Assembly: GCA_951812925.1 (NCBI GenBank)
Contig: OX638368.1
Coordinates: 157,652,492-157,716,491, forward strand
Direction: 5' to 3'
From: Calliopum simillimum
Lineage: Eukaryota > Arthropoda > Insecta > Diptera > Lauxaniidae
DNA: 64,000 bases
A program made the translations under genes and the position numbers. Of this stretch, positions 11,755 to 29,869 are shown piece by piece. Every line of letters begins with the position of its first letter. The first letter of the stretch is position 1. The notes below the pieces were generated by a model, which was not told the origin of the DNA, did no database searches, and was given only the letters and a program-made list of their open reading frames with translations.

Positions 11755-12589
11755 TTACTGCATTTGTGCTTTTAAAATCGGCACATAATCATCATACTGA
11801 GCTTGATAGTAATTGCCAGCGATTGGATTTCCCAATTGAAATTTAGTAATGTATTCACGAGTTTTCACCTTTAATCTACCCTCGCGTGATCTATAAAATA
11901 TATTTGTTTTAGAAAATTATATTCAATATCCAAAAAAGAATTCTAAATTATGACAAAAGCCTTCTGCCCCCTTTATAAGCAATCTTGATTTCCAAATTCA
12001 AATTAAGTTTTTAACTCAATGGCGGAAGATTCTTTTTATAATTTTTAAGTTCAAATTGCTAACGAGGTTTGTCACAACATATACGCTCTCAAATCGAACT
12101 TAACTGTTAAGTTTATGCTGTTTAACTTACGTTTTCGAAATAAATCTCTCACTTATTATTTTATCTGCTTGCTTGAAAACAAGAAAAATATAACGATGCA
12201 AGCCAGTGCCTTCTGGTGGTCCAGAACTGACATATTCAGCAATTGTCTGGCCAGAGCCTAATTTATTACCAGGAATATTGATAACAAGCCAGTGCAAAAT
12301 TTCACGATATGTAGCTTCTTCACGTGAGGGTGCATCTGGGTCAACCATTAACAAAGTGTATAAGGCATCACTGTCTGCAGTCCAGGTTACCTCAGGTTGA
12401 TCTTTAACTTGAGTTGGTGTTAATTCTTTGCCAAGTTCAACTTTAGCACCGGATGGATATGTAACCTAGGGGGCATTTTACATTTTAATTAGTTTTCATT
12501 ACTCCAAAATAACTTTAACTTTTAAATACCTCGGCTACTTCTTTAGGTGCAACATCTATAATATCTGGAATAATTCCGTTCGAATCCAT
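11755..12589 (-). CDS. Phosphatidylethanolamine-binding protein (PEBP), copy 2
   Basis: Three exons (12589-12530, 12465-12131, 11890-11755) have the same phases as copy 1 and give 176 residues. The PEBP landmarks [17 protein letters not shown] and [13 protein letters not shown] are present. Substitutions against copy 1 cluster around the ligand-loop segment (KLGSGQ for KVGAGQ, YVSS for YIGS, PEGTG for PEDTG) and the C-terminus. Intron 1 is nearly identical to that of copy 1, while intron 2 is shorter (240 against 500 bp). This is a recent tandem duplicate with no stop codon or frameshift. Whether the loop changes alter ligand preference is unknown. Confidence 0.93.
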
Positions 12590-13969
12590 ATTGATGTTCC
12601 ACAGTGAAAATTCCCGTCTAACTACAAAATAAAACGTAACAACATGTGTATTTATCATGTATTCATGATAACATTTGGTGGGGATAGTCGTTATGATAAA
12701 AAATCAGCGTTGTATTTGTGCTTTAATAGAAAGTTATTGGTTTTAGTAAGTAACACTGGTCAACAGCTATGTACATTAAAGCAATTCAGCATAAATAATG
12801 AAGGGGTGTTCGTCTGTGAGTTAGTTATTTAAATTTTTCATATCATGTAAAATTGCATACAAAATTTTCATTTCTTTAATTTTTTCTCCATTATATAGCA
12901 CTATCCATTCTGGAAGAAAATGTTAATCACAAATAAGTAGGTATATTCAGAATAAAAGTATTACACAGGGTGTAATCGATAATGTTACGAAGCTTCTGAC
13001 AGATGATAGAGGAGGCCTATACCCCTGAAAAGTCAAAGGGTTAAAACTGATTTTCAGACTTGTTTTACAAAAAAAAATTTCTTGAGTCACCCTAACTTTT
13101 TAGAGAAAATTTTTTTATAGGAAACTTTAAGCTAGTTGTATGGAGCTTTCTAAGGGTGTATTTGGCTTATACGGTTTAAGAGGGTTTCGTAATGGTCAGA
13201 ACTTTTAAAGTGATATTTCAAATTTTGTTTCCTATTTTTAACCTTGGCGGCCATTTTGGTAAATTTTCTTTAATTCGGTAGTACATTTGTCATACGAATT
13301 ATTTGATTTGAGATCAGAAAAAAATGCATTTCATTTCAAGTCATACATCATCACAAATATCAGCTTATTTATCATTGGAGTGGGGTAAACATTCAGTAGG
13401 TTGTTCGAAAATTTTGAACGTTTCAAGCCTTACAAAAAAATAAAATACTTGAATATTAATTCCTTAAAAAAGATTTCTGCCTGTATTTTTTTTTTTAATA
13501 TTAATAAATGGTTCTTTGAAAAATATGATAGTTACTGTTGATCAGTGTCGTAATAAATAAAAGTTAATTTGTCTTTGATTTTATTTATCTCTTATCATTT
13601 ACCGGGTAGTAATTACTCCCGTCTGCACTGATTAAATAAAGCTCCCCAAAAATGATAATAAGGACTGCACATTGTTATTCATCAATACAAAAATACCCAA
13701 TGAATTTTGTGTTAATTGTGTATGTGGTATAACCTTTAAACTATTAACAATTCTGTATTTATTTCATATAGAATTTTTCACTTTTTTCTTATGTACCGCT
13801 ATTTCACACAATCCCCACTTAAATGTGGAATCTTGAAATTTTTTTGCAGTCTTTTTACTTTTTCGAAGATTCTTTTTATTACAAAAAAATTGACTTCTGG
13901 ACAGATAGATTTTTTGATTAAGTTGCAATATCTTAAACAATGCTTTCAATAAAGCGTTTTGAATGATTA

Positions 13970-15594
13970 CACTAGTTTACAGCCAAAATTTCCAGTGAAT
14001 GCCATTATTCATTTTATATGTACTTTTTTTTTATTTCGTGTCATTTTCGAGATATCGGTCATTTTCGGTTTTTGGACCAAAAAAAAAGATAGTTCCATTT
14101 AAATACAAATATCTCAAGAACCAATGTTTGCATTTAAACATATTATATGTCATATTAAAGGTAATTAAATTACCTACAAATAATTTCCACATTACTTTTT
14201 GGTTGGTTTGTTGGTTTTTTTTTTTCGAAAAAATTAAGAAAAATCAAAATCAGCTTCAAATTTATACAAGAAAAAATAACTTTTTTATAATATTTTGTTT
14301 TTTTGTATCATAGACTATATATTTATAAAGAAAATAAGATACCACATAAGAAAATCGATGGAAAAATTCAAAAGTTGTATACAATTCAATGATAAATTAC
14401 TAAAATGCGTTTTTGCCTATTTTTTTCGTTTTTTTTTTTTTTGTAATAAACTGTTCGATAATTTGAAATTTTTTGTAAAACACATGAGAAAATTCAATAA
14501 ATTCTTAAAGAAGGCGTTAAAATAAAATACCCGTGTCTCGTCGATTTTCTCCAGCACGTCAGATTTTTTTTTAATCGATTTTTGAAGTTTTTTAATCCAC
14601 TATACATGAAAAAAACAAAAATAACGCATTCTTGTGTTAAATCGATGAATCTAACTATATGATCCTTACATCTGAGGTGTATCATGTGTTCAGTAAACTT
14701 ATGCAGGATATTACGAAGAATATTTTTGTAGAAAATTTTAACCCTCTAAGACCCTTACGTGGGTCATTTTGACCTCCCATATTTAGGTCAAAATGACCTA
14801 CATCTGGGGGTTTTAGAGGGTTAAATTGTCTACAAAAATATTTCTCGTAATATCCTGCATACGTTTACTGAACACAGGATACACCTCAGATGTAAGGATC
14901 ATATAGTTAGATTCATCGATTTAACACAAGAATGCGTTATTTTTGTTTTTTCATGTACAGTGGATTAAAAAACTTCAAAAATCGATTAAAAAAAAATCTG
15001 ACGTGCTGGAGAAAAATTACGAGTCACGGGTATTTTTTTAACGGTTACTTTTAGAATTTTTTGGATTTTCTTATGTGGATGTAATACAAAAAGTTTCAAA
15101 TTATCGAACAGTTTATTACAAATAAACGAAAAAATAGGCAAAAACGCATTTTAGTAATTTATCAATGAATTGTATACAACTTTTACATTTTTCCATCGAT
15201 TTTCTTAAATAGTATCTTATTTCCTTAACAAATATATTGACTATAATATAAAAAAACAAAATGATTTTTTAATTTTTTTTTTTCTTGTATAAATCTGCAG
15301 TTGATTTTGACTTTTTTTTCATTTTTTCGGAAAAAATAATTTTTTTTTTCTGAAATCAATTTATTCCTTTACCTTTAACATGACATATAAAATGTTTAAA
15401 CACAAACATTGGTTCTTGAGATATTTGTATTTAAGTTAAACTATCTTTTTTTTTGGTCCGAAATCCGATATCTCGAAAACGACACGAAAGAAAAAAAAAA
15501 TAATGCAATTTTCGGAATCAGCAGCCCATTTTACATATAAAATGAATAATGGCATTCAATGGGAAAACAATTTTTAATCATTTGTAAACTAGTG
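13970..15594. mobile_element. 1.6-kb foldback element with CACTA-type ends and TTA target duplication
   Basis: The ends CACTAGTTTAC and GTAAACTAGTG pair, and about 760 bp of each arm are inverted copies of each other. TTA flanks both sides (13967-13969 and 15595-15597). The uninterrupted site is visible in duplicon 1 near 10250. CACTA-superfamily transposons have CACT(A/G) ends and 3-bp target duplications, so a non-autonomous CACTA-like origin is inferred. No transposase is encoded. Lys/Phe-rich frames here are shadows of the arms. Confidence 0.8.
14738..14824. mobile_element. TTAA-flanked mini-palindrome at the centre of the foldback
   Basis: TTAA, then CCCTCTAAGACCC, then an inner pair around GGTCAAAATGACC, then GGGTTTTAGAGGG and TTAA. 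TTAA duplication and CCC ends are typical of piggyBac-like MITEs. It occupies the dyad centre of the larger inverted repeat. Confidence 0.6.
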
Positions 15595-15690
15595 TTATTT
15601 ATTTTTTTTTTTTTTTTTTTTGTATAAACTAGAAATGTTACGGAGAAGACACTTTCGAAAGTTATGAATCGGAAGTTATAACGTAGGTTA

Positions 15691-16420
15691 ATTAAAAACT
15701 TGTTAGTACCATATTGTAGTTAGCAGTGTGGTAGTTTTTCCCTCATTTTTCAAATGTTTTGAGAATATCATAAAATGTGAAAATTTAAGTGAAAAAATTT
15801 ATTTCGACAAGGCAAAAACGTTGTTCTTGCTTCCATAATAATCTACTTGCCCCACAACCAAAAATAAATTAATTTTTTTATAACTTTTTTATTGTAATCA
15901 ATCAATAACATTAATGGATTAAACACTTTTTTTATCTATATTCTATATTTATACTGTAACTATTGGCATATGCTTTTTTATTGTTGTAGTATTTTAAATG
16001 AAAAATTTCTTATAATTCGAAGAGTTAATTACAATTTTTTGTATAGGTTACCCTATAAAACAATAATAAAATATGCTTAAAATACCTATATATTATATAA
16101 ATTTATTTTATAATATTGGAATACATTCCCAAGGGGAAAAATTTCATGCGCTTCATAAGAAAGCTCTTTCTTGTTTGCGTAGAAAATTTACAAGCGCTAA
16201 CACAATGTTTTTTCGTAATGTTTGCGTAAGCGCTACACAGTTATTTTTATAAGGCAGAAATAAGCATTGAAACGTTCGAACATATTTGTGGCGCGGTCTG
16301 ATAAACCATAGTTAACTTTAAAGAGTAACATTTTCATTGCAAGGTAAAATATGTCAAAATTTCTTGGTTTGGGTTTTTTGTACCAAGCGCTACTTTTTTT
16401 TAAGGATTAAGTTGATATAT
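15691..16420. other. AT-rich spacer, nothing recognised
   Basis: No coding frame, hairpin or repeat stands out in this stretch. Confidence 0.4.
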
Positions 16421-16779
16421 TGAGAAATCTCAGCAAGTATGACTTTTTCGAAAAAAAACAACTTTTTTTTTCAAACATGTGGCCACCTATTTTGGACCGC
16501 GAATTATCAATTTTAGATATACGTGCATTAGAAGTATTTTTCAGCCTACGTTACTGACTTTTTTCGATTGCCTCCCCCCAATATCTTTAAAAATCATTTT
16601 TCGAGGGTTATGCACTAAATATAGCGAATCAGACTTTCTCGAAAGAAAGTAATTGCTTGTAGAAAAATACTTCTAATATATCTAAAATTAATAATTCGGG
16701 GTCCAAAATAGGGTACCACATGTTTGAAAAATAACTTGTTCTTTATCGAAAAGGTCACATTTGTTGAGATTTTCCCACA
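16421..16779. mobile_element. Hairpin element with arms of about 120 bp
   Basis: The left arm (16421-16545) and right arm (about 16660-16779) are inverted copies sharing CAAACATGTGG and TATTTTGGACC. The ends are diffuse and no target duplication is clear. Confidence 0.55.
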
Positions 16780-17802
16780 TACCAGCCATTGTTTAAGTTT
16801 GTAATAGGGAGCGATTTTTTTACATATTTTTAACATAGATCCAATGACCACGCAAGGTTTGAGACTGTTTTCTGCCCCGGGTTGTTGTGCCCCTCAAAAT
16901 ACCATTTTTTTAGACGCAATTATGCATGAAAAATCGCAATTTGAGCATCTTCTCAAGTGTGTTTCCACCGAACAAGAGGTGGCACACCCTTCTACCCGGC
17001 CAGACCTTCTAGTCATAACATTAAGAAATAATATTTCATGGGGAATATTGCGAAAAAACAATCGCCTCCAGAGCAGCTTGTTAGAAACCGTAAATTACCA
17101 CATTTCGGGTAAAAACCATTCACACAACTTGAGAGACCCGTATCTAGCGTTCTACCGGAGGCACATCAACGGGATGCGGTTTTTCGTTTGTCTAAACAAA
17201 CACCCATGGCAAAGATCCTGAAAGCCCCAAACAATCCGCTGAACCGCCTCAAAAGTTATAGCTCAATAACGGAAGCGTTTTTTCAAAATTTGTGGATTTT
17301 GCTCGAATTTCGGCAAACAAATTAAAAAATAAAGCTTCCAGGCGGTAGCACACCCATGGTTTTGCATTTAGTATCATCCAATATTGGTCCAACGCTCCTC
17401 CTGGAAGTCAAAGGAAAATACACATACACATCATCCAATAAGTGTCCCAGACATGTTAGAACGGTTGGGAAATGCAATGGGTGCTAACTCGGTGAACCGA
17501 GACCTGTTCACACCGAAATTCACACTTGCCCATTTTTATCGTTGAACAGTATAAAACTTTATTTTTTCGAACCCTAACATGCTTTAACCCGAACATTTCC
17601 GAACTTGAAACTGCATTATCTGTTTTGAACTTATGTATACAAAATTCTATTCTAGCTATTCTGTTAATTCTAAAAATATTTTCACGATTTTGGTGTCATT
17701 ATTTTCAGAATTTCTTCCTTCATCCGGTAAAACCAAAAAGCCAATTTTGGCCTCTGGCAAGTTAATTATAGTTTTGTCGGACCGCGTCACATACATATCC
17801 AT
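16780..17802. other. Spacer with an unexplained 125-codon open frame
   Basis: A plus-strand frame at 16844-17221 is open for 125 codons in a locally GC-richer stretch. Its translation matches no family I know and shows no domain, signal peptide or splice context. It may be a remnant of a mobile element. I do not call it a gene. Confidence 0.35.
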
Positions 17803-18058
17803 ATGTGTCGTTTATTTTAATAGTGGAGTAAGTCTATTTCGGGGAAAAAGTATTGTCATACAAACTATGTGCCATACTAATCATATATTTGAAAAATATA
17901 AATTTTTTGACTTAATGCCATCAATTTCGCACTATCAGGTAAACTTTTGGTGAAAACAGAGCCCAATTTTATTAATTTGTAGCAAAATGTGAGCCATTTC
18001 ATGTTGTGATATTACTTTTCGAAATGGACTTACACCACTACTCAAATGAACGATACAT
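17803..18058. mobile_element. Hairpin element, TIR with TTTTAATAGTGGAGTAAGTC
   Basis: Inverted ends near ATGTGTCGTT and AACGATACAT continue through a segment reading AAGTC(T/C)ATTTCG on both arms. The interior is the shared core, in reverse orientation relative to the copies at 8.4, 23.4 and 54.4 kb (TTAATGCCATCAATTTCGCA). A shortened relative is at 39023-39163. Confidence 0.65.
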
Positions 18059-18060
18059 TT

Positions 18061-18315
18061 CGTCACTCTTAGGCCAGATTGACGAAAGTGAACATTTTTC
18101 AGTTTTGCACTAATGTGGTTTTCTTGTATAAAATGGTTCAATAATGCTATGCCAGAAATATGAAAGCTATATCTGAAGTGGTTTAACAGCAAATGCAAAG
18201 TTCATAACACGAAAAAGCAAAATTTACATATAATTTTAATGTTTAAAAAAATTTCAAATAACATTCTCTCAAATTCAATAATTTTCACTTTCGAGAATCT
18301 GGCCTAAGAGTGACG
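18061..18315. mobile_element. Hairpin element with TIR CGTCACTCTTAGGCCAGATT
   Basis: CGTCACTCTTAGGCCAGATT at the left pairs with ATCTGGCCTAAGAGTGACG at the right (one-base trim), about 255 bp overall. It starts two bases after the previous hairpin ends. Confidence 0.65.
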
Positions 18316-18330
18316 ATATTGAATCGGTAA

Positions 18331-18535
18331 TTTTTAAAAGGGGATATGTGACAAAATTTTTACTTGTGAAAAATTGAGGAAAACACTGATAAGTTTGGTA
18401 ATTCTTATATTTATGCCATTTTAAAGATGGGGGTTATCTAACATTGATAGACCAACCAGCGCCATCGTCACAACAGCAAAAATGCAAAAAAAAAAAAAAT
18501 GTCGGCCGAGCGACACATATCCCGTTTTAAAAATG
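18331..18535. repeat. Short inverted repeat around GGGATATGTG
   Basis: TTTTTAAAAGGGGATATGTG at the left pairs with CACATATCCCGTTTTAAAAA at the right. An A-run and small hairpins lie between. Confidence 0.5.
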
Positions 18536-18664
18536 ACAGATTCATATGTACCTACATATATTTTTTTTTTAGCTACATTTTATTTTAAAAATTCAGGAAT
18601 TTTTTTTTATCACTTATAAATGAGAAAGAGAACAAATTTAAAAAAAAAGAATATTTGATTGAAG

Positions 18665-18915
18665 CCGTGATACAAGAGGTAAGTGCACGAGTAAAATCGC
18701 CCTCATCATCTTATTCGATTTCGATTGGAACTAAATCAAATCGAGATTTTGCTATCATATATGTTGATTTCCAGAATCGAAATCTAATCAGACGATAAAG
18801 ATGATTCGATTTGGTTGGAAAAATTTTCGATTTCGATTCTGAAAATCAAAATATATAATATATCGATTCGATTTAATTCCAATCGAAATAGACTTAGATG
18901 ATAAGTGTGAATGAA
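18665..18915. repeat. Inverted repeat rich in TCGATT
   Basis: The arms (about 18690-18790 and 18820-18910) share ATTCGATTTCGATTGGAAC and CCAGAATCGAAATC or their complements. A related single arm is at 37490-37590. It looks like an old hairpin element family. Confidence 0.5.
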
Positions 18916-19428
18916 AAAATCACATGTGTTCAATCAAAATAGAAACAAAATAGAATCAAAATAGATACAATTCTCTTTTTTCGAGCCACGATTGTCAAAA
19001 TCAACAAGCAAAATAATTTTACAAATGTTGTTTTGTTGTTTTGACAACTATGGCTGTTTTCTGGTCTTCTTTTTGCTCTGTTTGACAAGCCGTCGTTACC
19101 TTATGAATTGTATCTTAATTACACCTTTATATTTTGTTTTGATTTTTGTGATTTTGACAATTTGTATTCTGAAATTTGATAAAATGCATTTACCTTATGA
19201 TTGTAACATTAAAATAAACTACAAATTTTTCACAAAAACATTGAGCATTGTGTTCCGAGTTCGAGTCCTAATGCGAGTGTAAGTTTTTTATTATTAAGCG
19301 TTTAGCCCAGCTTAACAAATAAGCGCTTCGTAGCATTTAGGACATACAATGTTATAATGAAATGATGCTTCTTATGGAGCTTGAAAAAATCTTTTGAAGC
19401 GCCCTTTTCCCCCATGGGTTTTTACTTT

Positions 19429-19434
19429 TTTATT
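19429..19434 (-). promoter_or_regulatory. Candidate polyadenylation signal of AP-2 mu
   Basis: AATAAA on the gene strand, about 115 bases past the stop. Other A-rich sites nearby could also serve. Confidence 0.35.
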
Positions 19435-19548
19435 TGTTCAAGATTCGTATGAAATAATACACGAAATATATTTGTATGCATGTGTGTAGTTTTTCTTTTT
19501 TTTATCAATATCAATGTACGTACGTAATATGAAATGTACTTTCAATTC

Positions 19549-26290
<6,742 letters not shown>

Positions 26291-26878
26291 TTAAAAATAT
26301 ATTTATAATAAAATAACAACAATTACACTAGTGAAAATTACGAAATTGAGAAATTTTCTTTCTTTTAACGCAATTATTGATTAACACCCTCTTTCTAAAA
26401 TTTATTTTTTTTCTTTTTTTATTAATTCAGAGTTGAAAGTGGGGTTCCGTTCAGAAATATGAACAAAAGCAAACTGCTTAACAATCGTTTATATATAACT
26501 TGCCACATATCTGTCAAATCTGTCATAAAAAAAGCCTGTACACACTAGGCGTTATTCTTTTTTGCTCAGAGTTCTCAAAAAATTATTTATGTTTCTCTTC
26601 TATGCCATTCATCAGTCATCGGCCATTTTTCTTTTAGGCTGCATTTATGATGTTAAACGAAAGATATTTTAGGTGCGTTTTCGTGGCAAGTGGGCTTAAA
26701 GTGGGCTTAAATGTGCTAACGGTGGGTCGAACAAAACGCTGCATTGTGAATAGCACTTTCGAAAATGATGTTCTTCTTTATTAACAGCTGACATTTGTTT
26801 ATGTTTCGGTTTTTTTTTTTTTTTGGTTAATTTTTTACAAAATTTTCTAGAAAAAATTAAATAGTTTTCTACAGAAAA

Positions 26879-27590
26879 ATGAGTGGTTCGAACAAAGTCA
26901 CATTATGTTTTTTCAATATCGGCGCCAGTGCCAAGGAAAATTCGCTGAAAAATATTTTCGGTAAAAGCAACTTACAGCATTTGGCACATGTCGAAAAATC
27001 CAGATTATTCGGGTAATGGACATGCTATGGTTTTAAATGTTCAAAAGCCAAGCTTAGGATGTAGCTGCGGTTGTGGTATTAAACATCAAATTCACACCAA
27101 GGGTGAACGCGAATTGGTTGAGTTTAACTAATTGTCGCAGAGCGTAAAGCACAAAAAGCAAAAGTTGTGCCAACTGCTTTGGATGGAATCACTTGTCGTC
27201 AGTTTCAACGTCAATCATATAGTTGACACTGAGGAAGAACCCGAAATTGATCCAAATGCTGATGAACCCGATATGGGTGAAATGCGTAGCAAGCCACAAT
27301 TTCCTACAAAGAAAACCACAGGAGGACGACCAATGACCAAAAAATTTATGAAATGTGTATTTTTGAAGGCGAGTGGAATGATAGAGTATACGCTGTTGCT
27401 GGTGATGTGCTCGATGGTTATCTATATGATTTACTTATGAATTTATTTGAAGAGAAGGGTATCAACAATGAATTTGTTGAAAAATTGTCTGACCACTTTG
27501 CAGCAATGTACCACCGGGTCTTGATTAATATGAAGAAGGTCGCTGCTTTGGTTTTGGATAGTTTACCATCAGCACATTTCGAAAAAGTAC
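26879..27590 (+). pseudogene. Decayed p32/C1QBP (mitochondrial matrix acidic protein) copy
   Basis: The homologous protein is spread over all three frames. An ATG at 26879 opens a 45-codon frame ending LFG and stop. A one-base shift then gives GCSCGCGIKH and GERELVEF before another stop. IVAERKAQKAK follows in a new frame. VDTEEEPEIDPNADEPDMGE lies around 27220-27285. After an internal loss comes IFEGEWNDRVYAVAGDVLDG (27355-27415), with DLLMNLFEEKGINNEF next. The order and spacing fit p32, a trimeric matrix chaperone family. At least three frameshifts and a deletion make it non-functional. No intron interrupts the recognisable parts, so it may be a processed copy. Confidence 0.8.
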
Positions 27591-28204
27591 GCCAAGGGAC
27601 TACAACGACGAGCACCATATTGGGGAGAACACTTAAGTGCATTAAATGTGCATATACCAGAAGCCGGTTATGGCAGTCGTACGCATACGATAACTTGATT
27701 AGATGACAACAATAAATTGAATTTTCATGAGGAGACAATGGCTGGAGTGGATCCAGATGATAAGTGGACAACTACACATATTCAGGCCTGTTCCGTAATC
27801 CGCGTGGTTTCAATTACTTTTTAGTTAGGCGGCTTTTTGATGAAAATGGTGAGTCACACGATAAAAAGTAAAGGATCTTTTTTGCGGAGAATTTCAGGTT
27901 CTATAAATAATATTCATTTGTATTTATTAAAAAGTATCTGTTTCGGAAATATTCGATAAAGCCTAACTTTTCGATTTTTCCCATGTTTTTAAGAATGTTT
28001 CTTAAACGGTTACTTTTTCGTTAATGCAAGTCAATGTTATTTGTAGAACCTGTAATTTTCCACAAAAAAGATTCTTATACTTTTTATCGTGTGACTCACC
28101 ATTTTCATCAAAAAGGCTCCTAAATGAAAAGTAATTGAAACCATACGGATTATGGAACAGGCCTGATTGAGAAGCAATACTTTGACGATTTACATAAACT
28201 GTAA
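27591..28204 (+). pseudogene. TANGO2-like C-terminal fragment, interrupted by a hairpin element
   Basis: One frame from 27591 reads AKGLQRRAPYWGEHL, then SALNVHIPEAGYGSRTHTI, a stop, then DDNNKLNFHEETMAGVDP and WTTTHI up to 27782. This resembles the C-terminus of TANGO2 (NRDE family, implicated in lipid/haem and secretory physiology), which has YGTRTNTIILVD followed by an acidic, aromatic tail. A hairpin element occupies 27783-28165. With one ATT target copy removed, the frame resumes at 28169 as EKQYFDDLHKL and a TAA at 28202. The internal stop and lack of upstream exons make it a fragment. The family call rests on short motifs. Confidence 0.6.
27783..28165. mobile_element. Hairpin element CAGGCCTG with ATT target duplication, copy 1
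   Basis: CAGGCCTGTTCCGTAATCCG at the left pairs with the right end reading CGGATTATGGAACAGGCCTG. ATT flanks both sides (27780-27782, 28166-28168). Arms hold CTTTTTGATGAAAATGGTGA and GATAAAAAGTA. A second full copy is at 55765-56142 and a partial one at about 32440-32510. Confidence 0.85.
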
Positions 28205-28509
28205 ATGTATAATTAATCGTGTACAAAGACGAGTTTAACTTTTGTATGCAAAAATAAATGTATTCAGAAATTTTCTCAGGTCACTTACGGCCAGAAGTAA
28301 TTTTAATACTTTTAATGTATTTAATGATCCAAATAAGTCTAATATTTTAAAAAAATATGCATCATTTAGTTTGCGTACTTCATTTTATACAGTAATTAAT
28401 TTAACACGCCTTGCTTGCAAACTGTTTTTTTTTTTTACAAGCTTACAATAAAATATTGACTTTATATTTTAAAAAGAAACCCGCAATCATTCCATTTTTT
28501 AAAAGATTT

Positions 28510-29682
28510 TTATATCTTGCTCTTCACACCTTTCAATGCTGCTTTGCGTGAAGTTTTAACAGCGCTTTTAAACTCATGCGAAATCGCGTGACCTATATAG
28601 TAAATTAAAGAAGATTTTATTATTAAAATTATGATTTTGAATTGTTTCAATTAATTTTACCGTTTATTTACGGAATTTCTACTCAATGGTATGTAAGCGT
28701 ATGGATCTACTTTGCCTTTCTTTTTCATATCATCCTTTACCTTTTTCGATGAGTATTCACTATCTGTATATGCTGATTTGCCCGATTTAGCTGTATAACA
28801 GGTCGATGTATGCCCTTGCCACCGGCAGTATAACGCGAGGTAGAAGTTTTACCTGAGCGCATGCTTATAGCATTGTTAGCTTTACGTTTACGATTTGAGG
28901 CGTTGAGTTTCACTTTATCTTAAATTGTTGAGAAATTAAACTTTGCATTTGCGTTATTTGTATTTAATATTCTAGTCATTACTAGAATCCTCTTCCATGT
29001 CACGTTTGACTACTGGTTTTGTTTCCATAGCATCGTCACCATCATTATCATCGCTACTGCTATCTCCATCATCGCCGATTTGTATCCTTATTTTTCGATT
29101 TCGCAGTTGCATTTGTGCCGGATAAATCAGGACGATTTGCTGGTAATAAAATATTTGGAAAGTTATTATTTTAACTAAATTTCAAATGAGTATTTTCATA
29201 CTAACGCACTTAAAACATTGCCAATCGATTTTATATCTGCCAAATCTACAACATCCTCTGGATCCTCGCGATCTTTTTTAGATTTCATTTTAGATTTATC
29301 CGCTGCAGCGTTATCATGCCATTCGGTAAATCAGAATCAGAGTCATCAAGAACATCATCAATACTAATGAAAAAATAAATTTTTTTAAAACCAATCAAAC
29401 TCAATCAAAACAAAACCGTGTTTATATACATACGTCACACTCTTCCATTCCAAGGAACTCTTATCCTTTTCTTCGTTTAATTTTTTGCGTGTATCACGTC
29501 ACATTTGTTTGCGTATTTTCTTAAGGCGACGATGTGTTCCTTCATCATCACCGGGTATAAATTCAATGAGCTCCTCAGCAGTAAAACGTTTACAAAGTTT
29601 TTTCAACAAATAACCAATTTGTATGCGACAACAACGTTTGGTATCTATCGCCATAGCTGACAGGGATTTCATTGGCATACGA
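28510..29682 (-). pseudogene. Degenerate 3' part of an RRP12-like (ribosome biogenesis) gene
   Basis: Read on the minus strand from 29682: IGYLLKKLCKRFTAEELIEF, PGDDEGTHRRLKKIRKQ, a stop, RDTRKKLNEEKD, SIDDVLDDSDSDL, a shift, DPEDVVDLADIKSIGNVLSA, an acidic block ending MEEDSSND, RSGKTSTSRYTAGGKGIHR, a frameshift, SEYSSKKVKDDMKKKGKVDP with YAYIPLSR, and finally FKSAVKTSRKAALKGVKSKI then stop at 28510. This order matches the C-terminus of RRP12, a 40S/60S export and maturation factor (GIHRP, KKGKxDPYAYIPL). GT/AG introns are still visible, so it is a genomic segment copy and not a processed one. Several frameshifts and stops disable it. Confidence 0.8.
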
Positions 29683-29869
29683 AGAAGCGAATGCGTTCAA
29701 TTAAATTAAAATATAAATAAAACAAACACTTTTTAAAGAAACACAATAACTTTTAAAGCCGACGAGCGAGCAATAGCAAAAAATAAATAAATTAAAACTA
29801 CACAGAAATGTCAACATCACACAAATGTCAACTTACAATCGATAACAAGTGCGAAGTCACAATTACCGA

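Larger units (their letters stand above)
11520..15690. repeat. Tandem duplicon, copy 2, containing a PEBP gene and a foldback insertion
   Basis: Direct repeat of 6640-10330. Homology is interrupted at 13970-15594 by a foldback element. It resumes with the same phrase that follows in copy 1 (TATAAACTA then AATGTTACGGAGAAGAC). Confidence 0.85.

Noticed and set aside
13999..14525. Phe/Lys-rich frames of 76-104 codons
   Set aside because: They read through T/A-rich arms of the foldback element and have no homologous features.
16844..17221. A 125-codon open reading frame on the plus strand
   Set aside because: No recognised family, no splice or promoter context, and it is set in repeat-rich DNA. 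It is mentioned as a spacer feature and not called as a gene.
27418..27771. Minus-strand frame of 117 codons
   Set aside because: Antisense of the p32/TANGO2 fragments, with no features of its own.
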